Shown here in pieces: positions 25,079-35,464 of a stretch of DNA of 64,000 nucleotides. The position numbers were made by a program, and so were the translations under genes. The notes under the pieces are model-generated. The model saw nothing but the letters and a program-made list of their open reading frames with translations. It made no database searches and was not told where the DNA came from. The stretch comes from Crossiella sp. SN42. Lineage in GTDB: Bacteria; Actinomycetota; Actinomycetes; Mycobacteriales; Pseudonocardiaceae. The stretch lies in NCBI RefSeq assembly GCF_023897065.1, contig NZ_JAMHIV010000017.1, forward strand, positions 124,001 through 188,000. The letters are read 5' to 3'. Every line of letters begins with the position of its first letter. Position 1 is the stretch's first letter.

Positions 25079-28000
25079 GTGACCAACCCGAACACCCGCC
25101 GCTGGCGTGCGCCCGCCGCGGCCGTGCTGGCCGCAGCGCTGGGCACCGCCGCGTTAGGCCTGGCCGCACCGGCCGCCGCGGCACCGCAGCAGCCGCCCCA
25201 GGCGGACAAGCAACTGGACAAGCGTGACCGTGAGCTGCTGGCCGAGGCCGCGCGCGAGGGCAAGCAGCGCGTGACCCTGCTGGTGGCCGCGGGCAAGGGC
25301 CGCACCGACAAGGCCGTCGAGGAGCTCCGCTCGCTCGGCGGCGAGGTGGAGTCGACCGAGAAGTCGGTGGACTACGTCAAGGTGTCGGTGCCGAGGGAGA
25401 AGGCCGAGCAGGCCGCGAAGCTGAAGTCGGTGGACGCCATCGACATCGACGCGGTCATCCCGGTCGACGACCCGCGCCCGCAGCCCAACGGCGCCGTGCA
25501 GCCGTTGCCGCAGAAGGCGCCGGACGCCAAGACCCCTCGGGTCAACCCGTACCTGCCGACCGGTGACATCGGCGCCGCGCAGTTCGGGCAGACGCTGCCG
25601 TTCTGGGACGGCCGCGGCACCACCGTGGCGATCCTGGACTCCGGCGTCGACCTGGACCACCCGGCCCTGGCCACCACCAGCACCGGCGAGCGCAAGATCG
25701 TGGACTGGTACACCGCGAACTCGCCCACCTCCGGCGACGGCACCTGGGTCGCGATGACCAAGACCGGCCGCACCGGCAAGTTCACCGAGGGCGGCCGCGA
25801 GTGGACCGCGCCCGCCACCGGTGGCCCGTACTCCTTCGGCCTGTTCAAGGAGACCGCGCAGGACCTGGGCGCGGCGGGCAGCGAGATCGGCGGCGACGTC
25901 AACCGGGACGGCGACCGCGCCGACTCCTGGGGCGTGCTGCAGGACATCGCCACCAAGGAGGTCCGGGTCGACCTCAACGGCGACGGTGACTTCACCAACG
26001 ACAAGTCGATGATCGACTACAAGGTCAAGCAGGACGTCCAGCACTTCGGCGCGGACAAACCGGCCACCAAGGACGTGGTCGAGCGGATGGCCTTCGTGGT
26101 GCAGACCGACCGCTCCATCTACGACAACGGCGGCACCCCGTACGTCAACCTGGGCATGGCCTCGGGCTCGCACGGCTCGCACGTGGCGGGCATCGCGGCC
26201 GGTAACAAGCTCTTCGGCGGCAACATCGCCGGTGGCGCGCCGGGCGCGAAGCTGATCTCGATCAAGGCCTGCCTGTCCAGCCCCGGCTGCACCTCCAGCG
26301 GCCTGATCGACGGCGTGCTCTACGCCGCGCGCAACGGCGCGGACGTCATCAACATCTCCATCGGCGGGCTGCCCGGTCTCAACGACGGCAACAACGCCCG
26401 GGCCGCGCTCTACAACCGCACCATCGCCGAGTACAAGATGCAGATCTTCATCTCGGCGGGCAACAGCGGCGCCGGCGCGAACACCGTCGGCGACCCCTCG
26501 GTGGCCACCGACGCGGTGAGCGTGGGCTCCTCGATCACCGCCGAGACCTGGCTGAGCAACTACGGCTCGGAGGCCGCGGCCAAGGAGGGCCTGCACCCGT
26601 TCTCCTCGCGCGGTCCGGCCGAGGACGGCGGCTTCAAGCCGAACATCATCGCCCCCGGCTCGGCGATCTCCACCACGCTGCTCTGGCAGCCGCCCGGCCC
26701 GACCGCGGGCACCTTCACCCTGCCCGCCGGGTACTCGATGTTCAACGGCACCTCGATGGCCGCCCCGCAGGCCACCGGCGCGGCCGCGCTGCTGCTCAGC
26801 GCGTACAAGGCCACCCACGGCGGCCAGCGCCCCACCCCGGCGCAGCTGCGCACCGCGATCTACTCCAGCGCCAAGTTCCTGCCGAACCTGGGCGCCTACG
26901 AGCAGGGCGCGGGCAAGTTCGACGTGTGGGGCGCGTTCTTCGCCCTGCAGCGCGGCCCGGCCACCGACACCGTGCGCACCGAGGTCGAGGTGGACACCTC
27001 GCTGGAGGCCCAGCTGGCCAAGCCCGGTTTCGGCGTCGGCATCCACGACCGCGAGGGCGTGACCGTCGGCAAGGCCTACACCCGCACCTACACCCTGACC
27101 CGGACCTCCGGTGCGGCGGGCGACCGCCGGTTCTCGGTGGACTGGGTGGGCAACGACGGCACCTTCTCCTCGGCCCGCTCGGTGCAGCTGCCGCTGAACA
27201 CGCCGGTGAAGTTCGAGGTCAAGGTCAACCCGAAGACCGCGGGCGCGCACTCCGCGCTGTTGCGGCTGGACAACCCGGCCACGCCGGGCATCGACCACCA
27301 GGGCCTGGCCGCGGTCTTCGCCGCCCAGGAGTTCACCGCGGCCGCCGGCTACAAGGTGACCGCCTCCGGTGAGATCGGCCGCAACCAGGCCAAGTCGGTG
27401 TTCGTCCGGGTGCCGCAGGGCGCCAGCGCGCTCAAGATCGACCTGAACGCGGGCGGCCCGGCTGGCAAGGGCCAGGTGCGCTTCCTGCGCTTCGACCCGA
27501 CCGGGGTGCCGAAGGACGTCACCTCGACCACCAACTGCTACAACCCGGACGCGGGCGCGGGCTGCTCCGGCGGCACGCCGGCCAGCCGCACCATCACCAA
27601 CCCGCTGCCGGGCGTGTGGGAGATCATCATCGAGGCCCGCCGGACCTCGGACGTGAAGCTCGCCCCGTTCTCGGTCAGCGCCGAGGTGCTGGGCACCAAG
27701 ATCACCCCGAACCCGGACGTGATCCCGACCGCCGCGGTGGGCACCCCGGTGCAGCGCCAGTACACGGTGGCCAACTCGCTGGCCGGGTTCACCGGCAAGC
27801 TGGTCGGCGGCACCCTGTCCAGCGCCAAGACCGACCGGCCCAGCATCGCCAACGGGGCCGTGCAGCAGTACGAGGTCACCGTGCCGGCCGGTGCGAGCAG
27901 CTTCACCGCGACCATCGGCAGCACCGCCGACGCCGCGGCCGACCTGGACCTGGTGGTGCAGAACTGCACCAGCGGCAGCTGCGTGGACGCCGGCTCCAGC

Positions 28001-28327
28001 GCGGACGGCGACTCCGAGGAGTCGGTGACCATCGCCAACCCGGCCGCCGGCAAGTGGCGCGTGGTGGTCGACGGCTACTCGGTGCCCGCGGGCACCACCG
28101 CCTACGACTACCTGGACTCCTTCGTCTCGGCGGCGCTGGGCGGCATCGCGGTGACCGACACCGACGCCACCCGCGCCGCGGGGGCCACCTGGACCGCGCC
28201 GGCGAGCATCACCGTCGCCGGGCAGCCGGGGGAGGGCAGGCACCTGCGGGGCGACCTGCTGGTGCAGACCGCGGACAAGGTGACCGTCGGCCGTGGCGCC
28301 GTGCGCATCCAGGCCGTGACCGGCTGA
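25079..28327 (+). CDS. Giant secreted S8 (subtilisin-like) protease, paralogue 1
   Basis: 1082 residues. Signal peptide ~1-35; an I9-like propeptide at ~42-125 (QRVTLLVAAGKGRTDKAVEE ... VDYVKVSVPREKAEQAAKL); the S8 catalytic domain at ~165-625 with D187 (ILDSGVD), H365 (HGSHVAG) and S559 (NGTSMAAP); and three or more beta domains in the C-terminal ~450 residues, the last two like pre-peptidase C-terminal domains. A ~150-residue insertion between Asp and His contains Asp-rich GGDVNRDGDRADSWG and VDLNGDGDF, which look like EF-type calcium loops. GTG follows AGGAAGGG. Tandem to a close paralogue; degrades extracellular protein. Confidence 0.93.
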   Translation: MTNPNTRRWRAPAAAVLAAALGTAALGLAAPAAAAPQQPPQADKQLDKRDRELLAEAAREGKQRVTLLVAAGKGRTDKAVEELRSLGGEVESTEKSVDYVKVSVPREKAEQAAKLKSVDAIDIDAVIPVDDPRPQPNGAVQPLPQKAPDAKTPRVNPYLPTGDIGAAQFGQTLPFWDGRGTTVAILDSGVDLDHPALATTSTGERKIVDWYTANSPTSGDGTWVAMTKTGRTGKFTEGGREWTAPATGGPYSFGLFKETAQDLGAAGSEIGGDVNRDGDRADSWGVLQDIATKEVRVDLNGDGDFTNDKSMIDYKVKQDVQHFGADKPATKDVVERMAFVVQTDRSIYDNGGTPYVNLGMASGSHGSHVAGIAAGNKLFGGNIAGGAPGAKLISIKACLSSPGCTSSGLIDGVLYAARNGADVINISIGGLPGLNDGNNARAALYNRTIAEYKMQIFISAGNSGAGANTVGDPSVATDAVSVGSSITAETWLSNYGSEAAAKEGLHPFSSRGPAEDGGFKPNIIAPGSAISTTLLWQPPGPTAGTFTLPAGYSMFNGTSMAAPQATGAAALLLSAYKATHGGQRPTPAQLRTAIYSSAKFLPNLGAYEQGAGKFDVWGAFFALQRGPATDTVRTEVEVDTSLEAQLAKPGFGVGIHDREGVTVGKAYTRTYTLTRTSGAAGDRRFSVDWVGNDGTFSSARSVQLPLNTPVKFEVKVNPKTAGAHSALLRLDNPATPGIDHQGLAAVFAAQEFTAAAGYKVTASGEIGRNQAKSVFVRVPQGASALKIDLNAGGPAGKGQVRFLRFDPTGVPKDVTSTTNCYNPDAGAGCSGGTPASRTITNPLPGVWEIIIEARRTSDVKLAPFSVSAEVLGTKITPNPDVIPTAAVGTPVQRQYTVANSLAGFTGKLVGGTLSSAKTDRPSIANGAVQQYEVTVPAGASSFTATIGSTADAAADLDLVVQNCTSGSCVDAGSSADGDSEESVTIANPAAGKWRVVVDGYSVPAGTTAYDYLDSFVSAALGGIAVTDTDATRAAGATWTAPASITVAGQPGEGRHLRGDLLVQTADKVTVGRGAVRIQAVTG

Positions 28328-28343
28328 CCAACTGAATGATCGG

Positions 28344-28380
28344 ACGACCCCGCCTGGGCTGCACTCCCGGGCGGGGTCGT
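28344..28380 (+). terminator. Terminator hairpin between the tandem S8 proteases
   Basis: ACGACCCCGCC pairs exactly with GGCGGGGTCGT around a 15-nt loop containing GGGCTGCACTCCCGG. The same 15-nt core occurs in the hairpin after the second protease although the stems differ. Confidence 0.75.
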
Positions 28381-28425
28381 TCGTCTCGGAGCGCCGGATC
28401 TGTCCATTGTGGATACCGTGCCGGT

Positions 28426-31400
28426 GTGATCACACCGCCTCGCCTGGTGCTCCTGCTCGTCAGCGCGGTCCTGGCCGCGACCGGACTCACCGCGCTGCCC
28501 GCGGCCGCCGAGCCGCCGGGCCCGGCCAAACAGCTGGACAAGGCCGACCGCGGCCGGATCGCCGAGGCGCGCGGCGCCGGGCAGTCCAGGGTGACCCTGG
28601 TGGTCGCCGCCGAGCAGGGCCACGCGGCCGCGGCCGAGACCGAGCTGCGCGAGCTCGGCGGGGTGGTGCGCGCGGCCGAGCCCGCGGTGGGCTACCTCAA
28701 GGTCGAGCTGCCCGCCGAGCAGGCGGAACGGGCCGCGCGGCTGGCCTCAGTCAAGGCCGTGGACGTGGAGCACCTGGTGCGCCGGGAGGACCCGAGGCCG
28801 CAGGGCGCGGAGCAGCCGCTGCCGCAGCCGCCGCCCGGCCCGCTGACCCCGCGCGCCAACCCGTACCTGCCCACCAGGGACATCGGCGCGGCGGACTTCC
28901 CCGTCGACGGCCGGGGCGTGCTGGTGGCGATCCTGGACTCCGGCGTGGACCTGGACCACCCGGCGCTGGCCACCACCAGCACCGGCGAGCGCAAGATCGT
29001 GGACTGGCACAACGCGAACGCCCCCGGATCGGGTGATGGCGGCTGGGTCGAGATGACCACGAAGTTCCACAATGGACCCTTCCGCGAGCAGGACCGGGAC
29101 TGGGTGGCGCCCGCCGGTGGCGGCCCGTTCTCCTTCGGACTGCTCACCGAGGTCGCCGGGGACCTCGGCGCCCCGAAGAGCGAGGTCGGCGGCGACCTCA
29201 ACCGGGACGGCGACCGCGCCGACTCCTGGGGCGTGCTGCAGGACACCACGAGCAAACAGGTCCGGGTGGACCTCAACGGCGACCGCGACTTCACCAACGA
29301 CCGGCCGATGACCGACTACAAGACCGGCTTCGACGTCGGCCACTTCGGCGCGGACCGCCCGGACACCCCGGTGCTGGACCGGATCGCCTTCGTGGTGCAG
29401 ACCGACCGCTCCACCTACGACGGCACGGTGACGCCGTTCGTGAACATCGGGGTGGCAGGCGCTCTGCACGGTTCGCACGTGGCAGGCATCGCGGCCGGGA
29501 ACCAGCTCTTCGGCGGGGCGATGGCCGGTGCCGCGCCAGGCGCGAAGCTGATGTCGGTCAAGGCCTGCCTGGCCAGTAACGCCTGCACCAACAGCGGCCT
29601 GCTGGACGGGGTGCTCTACGCCGCGCGCAACGGCGCGGACATCGTCAACATCTCCATCGGCGGGCTGCCCGCGCTCAACGACGGCAACGACGCCACGGCC
29701 GCGCTCTACAACCGCACCATCGCCGAGTACAAGATGCAGCTCGTCATCTCGGCGGGCAACGACGGCGCGGGCGCGAACACCGTCGGCGAGCCGGGCGCGA
29801 CCGTGGACGCGGTGACCGTCGGCTCCTCGATCACCGCCGAGACCTGGCTGAGCAACTACGGTTCGGTGACCCCGGTCCGGCAGGGCCTGCACTCCTACTC
29901 CTCGCGCGGACCGGCCGAGAACGGCGGCTTCAAGCCGAACATCATCGCCCCCGGCGCGGCGATATCCACGGTGCCGCAATGGCAGCAGCCCGCGCCGGTC
30001 CCTGGCACCTATCCGCTGCCGGTCGGGTACGCGATGCTCAACGGCACCTCGATGGCCGCCCCGCAGGCCACCGGCGGCGCGGCCCTGCTGATCGGCGCGC
30101 ACAAGGCGTTGCACGGTGGCGCCCGGCCCGATCCGGCCGCGCTGCGCAACGCGATCTACTCCACCGCGAAGTTCCTGCCCAACCTCGGCGCGTACGAGCA
30201 GGGCGCCGGTCTGCTGGACGTGCCGGCCGCTTTCCTTGCCCTGCAACGAGGTCCGGCCCCGGAGACGATCAAGGCCGAGGTGCCGGTGCGGACCGTCCTC
30301 TCCGGCGAGCTGGCCACACCCCATGTGGGCATTGGCATCCACGACCGCGAGGGCGTCTCCGTCGGCACGGCCTACACCCGCACCTACACGCTGACCCGCA
30401 CCACCGGCACGGCCAACCGCGCCTGGCACCGGGTGGAATGGGTCGGTGACGACGGCACGTTCAGCTCGGCCAGTGGCATCCGGCTGCCGCTGAACGAGCC
30501 GGTGAAGCTGGACGTGACGATCAACCCGCGCACCGCGGGCGCGCATTCGGCCTTGCTGCGCATCGACAACCCGGCCACCCCCGGCATCGACCTGGTCACC
30601 CTCAACACGGTGTTCGCGCCGCTGGAACTGAGCTCTGCCAACGGTTTCACCGCGGGCGGCAGCGGCGAGGTCGGCCGCAACGGCTCCCGCTCCACCTTCG
30701 TCAGGGTGCCCGAGGGCGCCACCGGGCTGAAGATCGACCTGGCCGGTGGCGGCGCGCCCGGCAAGGGGCAGCTGCGCTTCCGGCCGTTCACCCCGTCCGG
30801 TCTGCCGTACGAGGAGGCCGGCTCCGGGCTCTGCTACCAGCCCGACGCCGGTGGCGGCTGCCCCACCGGCTCACCGGCCAGTCGCACCGTGCTCTCGCCG
30901 ATGCCCGGCGTCTGGGAGATCGTGGTGGAAGCCCGGCGCACCTCCGACGCGCTGACCGCGCCGTTCACCGTGACCGCGGCCGCGCTGGCGATCAAGGTCC
31001 AGCCGGATCCGGACGTGCTGACCTCGGTGACCCGCGGCGAACCGCAGGCCAGGGAGTACCAGCTGCACAGCACGATGGCGCCGTTCACCGGGCGGCTGAC
31101 CGGCGGGCCGATGGGCAGCGCCCGCCCGCTGCGCCCTGTCATCGCCACCGGAGCCCACCAGCGCCACGAGCTCACCGTGCCCGAGGGCGCCACCTCGCTG
31201 ACCGTGCGCACCGGCAACCCGGCCGACTCCGGCGCGGACCTGGACCTGGTGCTCTTCGACTGCTCCAGCGGCGACTGCGTGCAGGCCGGGGTCAGCGCCG
31301 GAGCCAGCGCGGCGGAGGAGGTGACCATCGCCAACCCCAGGGCCGGGCGCTGGCGGGCCGTGGTCGACGGCTTCGCGATTCCCAGCGGCCGCACGGAATA

Positions 31401-31623
31401 CGACTACCTGGACTTCTACGCCGCGCCCTCGCTGGGCGTGGTCGAGGTGACCGATGAGGACCGGCTGCGGGAGAGCGGCAGCCGGTGGACGGCGCCGGGG
31501 CAGGTGATCGCGCGGACCGGCCTCACCGAGGGCAGGACGCTGCGCGGGGAGCTGCGGGTGCGCACCACCGCCGAGGGCGTGGCCGCGGTCAGCGGTGTGG
31601 AGGTGCGCGCCGTCAGCGGCTGA
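28426..31623 (+). CDS. Giant secreted S8 (subtilisin-like) protease, paralogue 2
   Basis: 1065 residues, collinear with the upstream protease over its whole length: signal peptide ~1-27, I9-like propeptide (~35-120), catalytic triad D171, H348, S542, the same Asp-rich insertion (GGDLNRDGDRADSWG, VDLNGDRDF) and the same C-terminal beta domains. It is clearly a tandem duplicate, and conservation is strongest in the catalytic domain. The start is GTG at 28426, chosen because it opens directly into the signal peptide. Its 3' end is 9 bp from the convergent propeptide-like lipoprotein gene. Confidence 0.93.
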   Translation: MITPPRLVLLLVSAVLAATGLTALPAAAEPPGPAKQLDKADRGRIAEARGAGQSRVTLVVAAEQGHAAAAETELRELGGVVRAAEPAVGYLKVELPAEQAERAARLASVKAVDVEHLVRREDPRPQGAEQPLPQPPPGPLTPRANPYLPTRDIGAADFPVDGRGVLVAILDSGVDLDHPALATTSTGERKIVDWHNANAPGSGDGGWVEMTTKFHNGPFREQDRDWVAPAGGGPFSFGLLTEVAGDLGAPKSEVGGDLNRDGDRADSWGVLQDTTSKQVRVDLNGDRDFTNDRPMTDYKTGFDVGHFGADRPDTPVLDRIAFVVQTDRSTYDGTVTPFVNIGVAGALHGSHVAGIAAGNQLFGGAMAGAAPGAKLMSVKACLASNACTNSGLLDGVLYAARNGADIVNISIGGLPALNDGNDATAALYNRTIAEYKMQLVISAGNDGAGANTVGEPGATVDAVTVGSSITAETWLSNYGSVTPVRQGLHSYSSRGPAENGGFKPNIIAPGAAISTVPQWQQPAPVPGTYPLPVGYAMLNGTSMAAPQATGGAALLIGAHKALHGGARPDPAALRNAIYSTAKFLPNLGAYEQGAGLLDVPAAFLALQRGPAPETIKAEVPVRTVLSGELATPHVGIGIHDREGVSVGTAYTRTYTLTRTTGTANRAWHRVEWVGDDGTFSSASGIRLPLNEPVKLDVTINPRTAGAHSALLRIDNPATPGIDLVTLNTVFAPLELSSANGFTAGGSGEVGRNGSRSTFVRVPEGATGLKIDLAGGGAPGKGQLRFRPFTPSGLPYEEAGSGLCYQPDAGGGCPTGSPASRTVLSPMPGVWEIVVEARRTSDALTAPFTVTAAALAIKVQPDPDVLTSVTRGEPQAREYQLHSTMAPFTGRLTGGPMGSARPLRPVIATGAHQRHELTVPEGATSLTVRTGNPADSGADLDLVLFDCSSGDCVQAGVSAGASAAEEVTIANPRAGRWRAVVDGFAIPSGRTEYDYLDFYAAPSLGVVEVTDEDRLRESGSRWTAPGQVIARTGLTEGRTLRGELRVRTTAEGVAAVSGVEVRAVSG

Positions 31624-31632
31624 ACCGGCTGA

Positions 31633-32088
31633 TCACGACGGCCCCACACCGGGCTGCACTCCCGGTGTGGGGTCGTCTCGCGGGATCAGCCGATCCAGTT
31701 CCACCGAGGTGACGGAGGGCAGCGCGGCGGCTCGTTCCACGGCGTCGAGGGGCACATCGACCCGCAGATATCCGACCGCACCGTCACTGACCTCCACAGT
31801 CGCTCCGAGTTCGCGTAGCCCCTTGGTGACCTTGTCGGTCGCCCCGGGTTCGGTGAACACCATGAGCAGCATGGTCTTCCGGCCCTCCTGACGGGCCTTG
31901 GCCACCTGCTGGCGTTGCGCCTCATCGAGCTTGCGCACTGGCGACTCGCTACTGACCTGCGTGCTGGGCGAACCACTTGGCGTGGCCGAGGGCGGGGAAC
32001 CGGCTTGGGGCCGCGCGCCGCATGAGCCGAGAACCAGGGCGGCCGTGACCGCGAACACCCCGGCGCCGACCCGGCAGAGCGAACCCAT
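31633..32088 (-). CDS. Lipoprotein resembling the S8 protease propeptide (I9-like inhibitor candidate)
   Basis: 151 residues. Lipoprotein signal ending LGSC at Cys ~23, a Ser/Pro linker, then a domain that follows the propeptides of both neighbouring proteases: KLDEAQRQQVAKARQEGRKT (compare KQLDKRDREL..EAAREGKQRV), LRELGATVEVSDGAVGYLRV, ERAAALPSVTSVELDRLIPR and a DDPxP ending. It stops where the catalytic domain would begin, so it is a free-standing propeptide. Known subtilisin propeptides fold and inhibit their protease. A membrane-anchored inhibitor or folding chaperone for the two proteases is a strong inference from sequence and position. ATG follows GAGGAG. Confidence 0.82.
   Translation of the reverse strand: MGSLCRVGAGVFAVTAALVLGSCGARPQAGSPPSATPSGSPSTQVSSESPVRKLDEAQRQQVAKARQEGRKTMLLMVFTEPGATDKVTKGLRELGATVEVSDGAVGYLRVDVPLDAVERAAALPSVTSVELDRLIPRDDPTPGVQPGVGPS
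31642..31672. terminator. Hairpin at the convergent end of protease 2 and the propeptide-like gene
   Basis: CCCCACACCGGG pairs exactly with CCCGGTGTGGGG (12 bp, 7-nt loop). It lies within the last codons of the minus-strand lipoprotein gene and 19 bp past the protease stop, so it can terminate the protease transcript while being coding on the other strand. Confidence 0.65.
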
Positions 32089-32181
32089 CCGAACTCCTCG
32101 TCTCCTCGTCCCAACCGCAAGGACGGAAGGCCGGGGAAAGTCGGTTGCATCCGAGTTGCCAATGAATAAAGATACATCACT

Positions 32182-32918
32182 ATGCATACTCAGTCGATCT
32201 CGTTCGGGCAGCTCGCTTCGGCGGCGTGGCCGGGCCTGCACGTCCGTGAGGTGGACGGCTGGCTGCTGCGCAGCGCGGGCGGCGTGACCAACCGCGCCAA
32301 CTCGGTGCTGGCCGAGGGCGAACCGGCCGATGTCCAGGCCGCGCTGACCGAGGTCGAACGGCACTACGCCCGCCTCGGCCAGCCCAGCGTGTTCCAGGTC
32401 GGCCCGGACAGCAGGCCGACCAACCTGGACGAGCTGCTCGCCGCCCGCGGCTACCGGGTGGTCACCCCGGTCTACGGCCAGACCGCGGCCATCCCCGAGG
32501 CGCTGGCCGCCCTCGGCGAGCAGACCCGGCACCCGGTGGTCACCGAGCAGCCCACCGAGTCCTGGCTGGACCTGTACTGGGCGCAGGACGGCCGGAAGGA
32601 CCCGGCGAGCCGGTTCATCACCCAGCAGATCCTGGCCGCGGTGCCGGGCGGGTACGCCGAACTGGACGGCCAGGCCCTGGTCCGGGGCGCGCTGGTGCGG
32701 GACTGGGTGGGCATCTTCGGCATGTGGGTCGATCCGGCGGCCCGCGGCAAGGGCCTGGCCCGCGCGGTGCTCGCCGGCCTGCTGCGCTGGGCAGCGGACC
32801 GGGGAGCGACCCACGCGTTCCTCCAGGTGATGGTGGACAACACCGTCGCCCAGCGGCTGTACGCCAGCGCCGGGTTCAGCACGGTCAGCAGCTACCACTA
32901 CCGCGTGCTCGACCGCCC

Positions 32919-32922
<4 letters not shown>
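32182..32922 (+). CDS. GNAT family N-acetyltransferase
   Basis: 246 residues. The C-terminal ~100 residues form the GNAT fold: VGIFGMWVDPAARGKGLARAVLAGLLRWA with the acetyl-CoA-binding [QR]xxGx[GA] loop (ARGKGLA), then AFLQVMVDNTVAQRLYASAGF. The N-terminal half (WLLRSAGGVTNRANSVL) is typical of the tandem-GNAT RimI-like group. The acceptor is unknown. The stop shares a CTAG with the convergent chitinase gene. Start ATG at 32182; no strong ribosome site, so the transcript may be leaderless. Confidence 0.88.
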
Positions 32923-34718
<1,796 letters not shown>

Positions 34719-34765
34719 CGGAAGTCCTCCAGCAGCTCGTGCGATGGCGGCGAGCGCTCCGAGCT

Positions 34766-34791
34766 TGTGGTCTAGACCTATTCGCTGTCAA
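34766..34791 (-). promoter_or_regulatory. DasR-like operator and -35 element of the chitinase promoter
   Basis: The string TGGTCTAGACCT (34768-34779) contains the palindromic core GGTCTAGACC of the DasR responsive element known from Streptomyces chitinase and GlcNAc genes. On the minus strand it lies directly after a consensus-like TTGACA (34791-34786), so a bound repressor would cover the -35/-10 spacer. The site is read from sequence; DasR itself is not in the window. Confidence 0.72.
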
Positions 34792-35072
34792 GCACAGGCA
34801 GCCGTCCAGGCCCCGCGGACACACCGGCGCGGCCTTGCCGGTCAGCGGTAAACAGGAGTCGTCGTCGCAGGTAGCGACCCCGGATCGGCGTTAGTGGCGG
34901 TATTGGCACGCGAACTAGCGTTGACGCCGCTGCCCCGGGCGCCCGGAACCCCTCACCAGGGAGTCGCCCGGACCGCGCGCGACCGGCCCCCGATTTCCCT
35001 CGGCCCCGAGACCCGGGGGCCGGTCAGCCCCACCCAGCTCACCCCAGCCACCCGGCCCGCCCAGCCACGCTC

Positions 35073-35168
35073 GCTCCGCCCAGCCCCTCTCCACCCGGCC
35101 CGGCGAGCCTCGCCCTGCTCCGCCCAGCCCCTCTCCACCCGGCCCGGCGAGCCTCGCCCTGCTCCGCC
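35073..35168. repeat. 44-bp perfect tandem repeat, two copies plus a partial third
   Basis: 35073-35116 and 35117-35160 are identical; the first 8 bases (GCTCCGCC) begin again at 35161 before the match ends. The unit begins GCTCCGCCCAGCCCCTCTCC. Perfect identity implies recent duplication or slippage. Confidence 0.85.
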
Positions 35169-35310
35169 CCGCCCCGCCTCGCCTGGTCCCGCTTCGTCCC
35201 GCTCCGCCTGGCCTCGCCTGGCCTCGCCCTGCCTCGCTCCGGTCCGCCCCGTTCCGCCCTGCCTCGGTCCGGTCCGGTGAGTCTCGCCCCGGCCCGCTCG
35301 TCCGGCCCGC
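35161..35310. repeat. Degenerate pentanucleotide array (GCCTC/GCTCC-type)
   Basis: For ~150 bp the sequence can be read in fixed 5-base register as G-pyrimidine-rich units (GCTCC, GCCCC, GCCTC, GCCTG, GTCCC, GGTCC and so on). It continues directly from the 44-bp repeat, suggesting both arose by slippage of the same simple sequence. Confidence 0.7.
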
Positions 35311-35464
35311 TCATCCCGCTCGCCCCACAGTGGCCCGGCCTCCGGCCCAGCTCGCCCGGCCCTGGCCCCAACCCCGCCCCGCCAACCCCGCCCCGCGCAC
35401 CCCAGCCAGGACCTCCCCGTCCCAGGGACGAACAGGTCCCCCTTGGCGGCCTCCCGCACCCCCA

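Larger units (their letters stand above)
34798..35464. other. C-rich low-complexity intergenic region
   Basis: About 665 bp between the chitinase promoter and the sigma-factor gene. The plus strand is strongly C-rich and purine-poor from ~34,960 to ~35,410, and open frames here translate to low-complexity Arg/Gly/Ala/Pro strings, so no gene is called. It contains the 44-bp tandem repeat and the pentamer array listed separately. G-rich on the minus strand. Confidence 0.7.

Noticed and set aside
25154-28243. 1029-codon open frame antisense to the first S8 protease
   Set aside because: Low-complexity translation caused by codon bias of the protease gene; the protease has full catalytic motifs and a signal peptide.
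25079-31623. Long direct repeat that could be a mobile element
   Set aside because: The similarity is explained by two full-length paralogous proteases; there are no terminal repeats or transposase.
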